Source: Aurantibacter crassamenti (lineage in GTDB: Bacteria; Bacteroidota; Bacteroidia; Flavobacteriales; Flavobacteriaceae). From it: a DNA stretch of 64,000 bases. Position 1 is the stretch's first letter. Each line of letters opens with the position of its first letter. The notes under the pieces are model-generated. The model made no database searches, had not been told where the DNA came from, and was given only the letters and a program-made list of their open reading frames with translations. Both the position numbers and the translations under genes were made by a program. The stretch spans positions 682,001-746,000 of the forward strand of contig NZ_JAFBGM010000002.1 of assembly GCF_016811105.1 (NCBI RefSeq), written 5' to 3'. Positions 61,633-64,000 of the stretch are shown here, piece by piece.

Positions 61633-62886
61633 TTTCTCGCTACCATTAAAAGTTCGATAATATCTAAAAGCCGCAATACCACCGACTACAGAAAACCCAA
61701 CCAACATTAAAAAAATATATTGATAGCCAAGCTCTCCCGGAAATTTATCTAATAAATAACCGTAAGCTAATCCTGCAAAAATATCTGGCGTAAATCCAAC
61801 TAAAGAAATTAATCCAACCGCTGTGCCAGTATAAATTAAGGGAATTCTACCTTCTTCCATAAGCGCAAAATAAAGTGAACGAGCCGCATAAACACCAATG
61901 GCAATTACCACTACTGAAAGAAAAAATAATGCTGTTGCCGAAGGTTCAATTAATCCGGAAGCAAAAAGTAGTCCGCCTATTATTGACATCAAAAAGCTAT
62001 AAACCAAACAAAGTGAAATTTTAAATCGATCCACAACCAAACCAACCATAACGCCTATAACTGGTCTTAAAAATTGAAGAAAGGTGCCAATTTTAGCAGA
62101 TTTCACTTGATTATAATGTAGAACCTCATTTGCATATTGCGACAAAATATCAGTTATTTTGTAACCAACATAAGCACATAAAATAATTACCATCAATAAT
62201 TTTACAGCGGGTAAATTAATTACTAGACCTATTTGTTTATAGGTTATCGATTCAGAACGAATTTCTATCTCATCAACATCAGACTTCATAAAGAACCAGG
62301 TTAAAAAACCTATAGTAGTAATGATGGCAACAGTACAGTAAATCACATTTTGAAAAGCAAGTTTTCGATTAGACAATAGTGCGGTTTCTATATTTTCTGA
62401 AACGAAAATTGAAAAAACAAAAACACCCATCAATCCAAAAAGTGCACCGGTCATTCCTCTACCACCATCTAATAGTCCGAATGCTTTTCCTTGCGAACTT
62501 GAACCACCCCATATTCGAGCGGCTTTTATCATTGGTGCCCAGAATAAAAATATGGTTGTAAAGCCCCAAAATCCATATAAAACTTTAAGCATCCTATAAG
62601 AAGGAAACGTTGCAAAAAGTAAACCACCAAATGCTGTCATCCATAAAGCAATAGCCATTAATTTTCTAGGAGGATAACGATCCGCTATGGGGCCACCCAA
62701 CAGATAAGAAACCAAAGCAACAACGCCATAAATGGAAAAACAGAAACCCAGCTCAACATTTTCTAATTGAAATACTTCTAAAACAGTAGCTCTAAATATT
62801 CTTGGAAGTACAAAAGGAAGTATGAAAACTGCTTCACCAGCTAAAATCAATAACGTAAGATAATACCAACTGGCTTTTTGTTTCAT
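61585..62886 (-). CDS. MFS transporter
   Basis: Protein of 433 residues with twelve hydrophobic segments in two sets of six, the loop GGPIADRYPPRKLMAIALW between helices 2 and 3 being the classic MFS motif A. The long central loop is short and charged, and the second half has a related VGLVVDRFKISLCLVYSF. No close relative can be named, so the substrate is unknown; the sequence recalls the organophosphate or nitrate/sugar groups. The C-terminal end, KFSNSNKNKNK, is low complexity and is encoded within the overlap with the phosphatidyltransferase gene. Confidence 0.87.
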   Translation of the reverse strand: MKQKASWYYLTLLILAGEAVFILPFVLPRIFRATVLEVFQLENVELGFCFSIYGVVALVSYLLGGPIADRYPPRKLMAIALWMTAFGGLLFATFPSYRMLKVLYGFWGFTTIFLFWAPMIKAARIWGGSSSQGKAFGLLDGGRGMTGALFGLMGVFVFSIFVSENIETALLSNRKLAFQNVIYCTVAIITTIGFLTWFFMKSDVDEIEIRSESITYKQIGLVINLPAVKLLMVIILCAYVGYKITDILSQYANEVLHYNQVKSAKIGTFLQFLRPVIGVMVGLVVDRFKISLCLVYSFLMSIIGGLLFASGLIEPSATALFFLSVVVIAIGVYAARSLYFALMEEGRIPLIYTGTAVGLISLVGFTPDIFAGLAYGYLLDKFPGELGYQYIFLMLVGFSVVGGIAAFRYYRTFNGSEKLTINKFSNSNKNKNK

Positions 62887-63029
62887 ATGTGCTAAAAATA
62901 CTTAAAATAAGCGGGTATGCTAATTATACTAAAAACCAATATTCATAACTATATTTTACCAAACTTAAAGTTTTTAATATCTTTAAATTCTTAATTAATT
63001 CAAACGAATCTCCCGTATTTTCCTTCTCT

Positions 63030-63734
63030 ATGAAAAAATTTATTTTAGTTTTCACATTACTTATTGCTATTCAAAGTTTTGCCCAAGAAAATGGTGAAAA
63101 CAAATTAGGTTCTTGGCACATGTATTTTGGCACCACTAAAGTTTCTGATAAATTAAGTATTCATTCTGAAGCACAACTTCGTTATTTTGAACAAGCTAAA
63201 AATTTCAACCAATTACTTTTACGAACTGGGTTAAATTATCATATTAACGCTAACGCTATTGCTACAATAGGTTATGGTTATATTACCACTGACGGAACTT
63301 TTGAAGAATTTTCGAACGAAGAAAATGCCAAAGAGCATCGTATTTTCGAACAATTCATTTTAAAAAATAAGGTTAGTAATGTTGCATTTGAGCACCGCTA
63401 TCGATTAGAACAACGTTTTCTTAATTCTGGCAACAATTCAGACACGCAACACCGTGCTCGTTATCGACTACAAGTCACTGTACCTTTGACAAAAATTGTT
63501 TTCTTAAATTTTTATGATGAAATATTTTTAAATCTTCAAAATGAAATTTTCTCGCAAAATAGATTGTATGGCGCAATAGGATTTAATGTATTTAAAAACG
63601 TTTCACTTCAGGTCGGTTATTTGAAGAATCATTTCAAATCTGCTCATTATGATCGTTTACAGATAGGTGTCGTAATAAATACCGACTTAAGAAAAAGCGA
63701 CAAAAATAAAGACGATGAATCTACAAAAAATTGA
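63030..63734 (+). CDS. DUF2490 outer-membrane-type protein
   Basis: Protein of 234 residues with a signal peptide (residues 1-18, ending SFAQ). The mature part is a series of amphipathic strands rich in aromatic residues, starting LGSWHMYFGTTKVSDKLSIHSEAQLRYFE and including FEHRYRLEQRF and YRLQVTVPL, which matches the DUF2490 family. A small outer-membrane beta-barrel is likely, with the function unknown. The next gene overlaps its end by 20 bases, so the two are co-transcribed. Confidence 0.87.
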   Translation: MKKFILVFTLLIAIQSFAQENGENKLGSWHMYFGTTKVSDKLSIHSEAQLRYFEQAKNFNQLLLRTGLNYHINANAIATIGYGYITTDGTFEEFSNEENAKEHRIFEQFILKNKVSNVAFEHRYRLEQRFLNSGNNSDTQHRARYRLQVTVPLTKIVFLNFYDEIFLNLQNEIFSQNRLYGAIGFNVFKNVSLQVGYLKNHFKSAHYDRLQIGVVINTDLRKSDKNKDDESTKN

Positions 63735-64000
63735 ATTTAAGAATAAAGAAGACCAAATTTTAAATGGGCGATTAGAATTACCCTTAGACCAACAACCACA
63801 TAACTTTGCAATTTTCGCACATTGTTTTACGTGCAATAAAAACCTTTCAGCAGTAAAAAATATAAGTAGATCATTGACTGCAAAAGGTTTTGGCGTTCTT
63901 CGATTTGATTTCACTGGACTAGGAGAAAGTGAAGGTGAATTTGAAAACACCAATTTCTCAGGAAATATTGAAGATTTAATTGCAGCGTCCAATTATCTCG
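63715..64000 (+). CDS. Alpha/beta hydrolase, N-terminal part (probably fused to OsmC)
   Basis: The frame starts at the ATG at 63715, 20 bases inside the DUF2490 gene, and is open to the right window edge (95 residues visible). The segment FAHCFTCNKNLSAVKNISRSL and the following GFGVLRFDFTGLGESEGEF are typical of the hydrolase part of a group in which the hydrolase is fused to an OsmC-like peroxidase domain. The nucleophile elbow and the C-terminal domain lie beyond the window, so the fusion is a prediction from family resemblance. Confidence 0.8.
   Translation, partial: MNLQKIEFKNKEDQILNGRLELPLDQQPHNFAIFAHCFTCNKNLSAVKNISRSLTAKGFGVLRFDFTGLGESEGEFENTNFSGNIEDLIAASNYL

Noticed and set aside
1-64000. 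CRISPR arrays, tRNA or rRNA genes, transposases, phage genes
   Set aside because: No regularly spaced repeats, cloverleaf or ribosomal RNA sequence, and no transposase, integrase or phage protein was seen anywhere in the window.

Overview
The window is a 64-kb piece of an AT-rich chromosome from a member of the Bacteroidota, almost certainly a flavobacterium (Flavobacteriaceae). The lineage is indicated by a protein with a type IX secretion C-terminal sorting domain, promoters of the Bacteroidota type (TTG, 19 nt, TAnnTTTG) before rpmH and rpmE2, lineage-typical families (DUF4199, DUF6263, DUF2490, a GlmU-like nucleotidyltransferase, a zinc-free L31), and almost no Shine-Dalgarno sequences. 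The genus cannot be fixed from this sequence alone. Coding density is high: no gene-free stretch exceeds 300 bases, and I see no rRNA, tRNA, CRISPR array, prophage or insertion sequence.

Layout. 1-5.2 kb: end of rmuC, a small membrane protein, an acyl-CoA thioesterase, then the complete oxidative pentose phosphate branch (zwf and pgl on the minus strand, gnd divergent). 5.2-11.8 kb: a serine hydrolase, an exported Nif3-like protein, a cytoplasmic type I pullulanase, an exported alpha/beta hydrolase, a bestrophin channel and a small GIY-YIG-like protein. 11.9-23.5 kb: a PLP-dependent decarboxylase, carB (without the allosteric domain), rpmH, two envelope proteins, a lytic transglycosylase, an alpha/beta hydrolase, a small GNAT-like protein, mtaB, a GlmU-like protein and rpmE2. 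23.6-28.7 kb: DUF4199, a polyprenol-phosphate-type glycosyltransferase, a phosphohexomutase and an MsbA-like ABC exporter. 28.8-30.4 kb: a compact ECF sigma module (sigma factor, single-pass putative anti-sigma factor, exported charged helical protein).

30.4-39.9 kb: a BNR-type lipoprotein, an RsmB/NOP-type RNA methyltransferase, an HxlR regulator, purL and the T9SS protein. 40.1-48.1 kb: a fatty-acid beta-oxidation locus (acyl-CoA ligase, MarR regulator, FadN-type bifunctional enzyme, thiolase, acyl-CoA dehydrogenase). A perfect 32-nt palindrome sits against the -7 box of the marR gene. 48.2-52.3 kb: a GH15 enzyme divergent from an OtsA-OtsB fusion, suggesting trehalose turnover. 52.4-57.0 kb: fabV, an M1 metallopeptidase and a pabB/class IV aminotransferase pair for p-aminobenzoate. 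57.0-64.0 kb: a ThuA/sugar-dehydrogenase/PKD/cytochrome c lipoprotein, a YdeI-like protein, a CDP-alcohol phosphatidyltransferase overlapping a convergent MFS transporter, a DUF2490 protein and the start of an alpha/beta hydrolase cut by the window edge.

Most of the window is core metabolism and nothing in it is a clear new defence or mobile system. The parts most worth a second look are the ECF sigma module with a duplicated motif in its putative anti-sigma factor, the MarR palindrome and fad locus, the inverted/direct repeat between fadN and fadA, the exported Nif3 homologue, and the stand-alone GIY-YIG-like protein next to a bestrophin.
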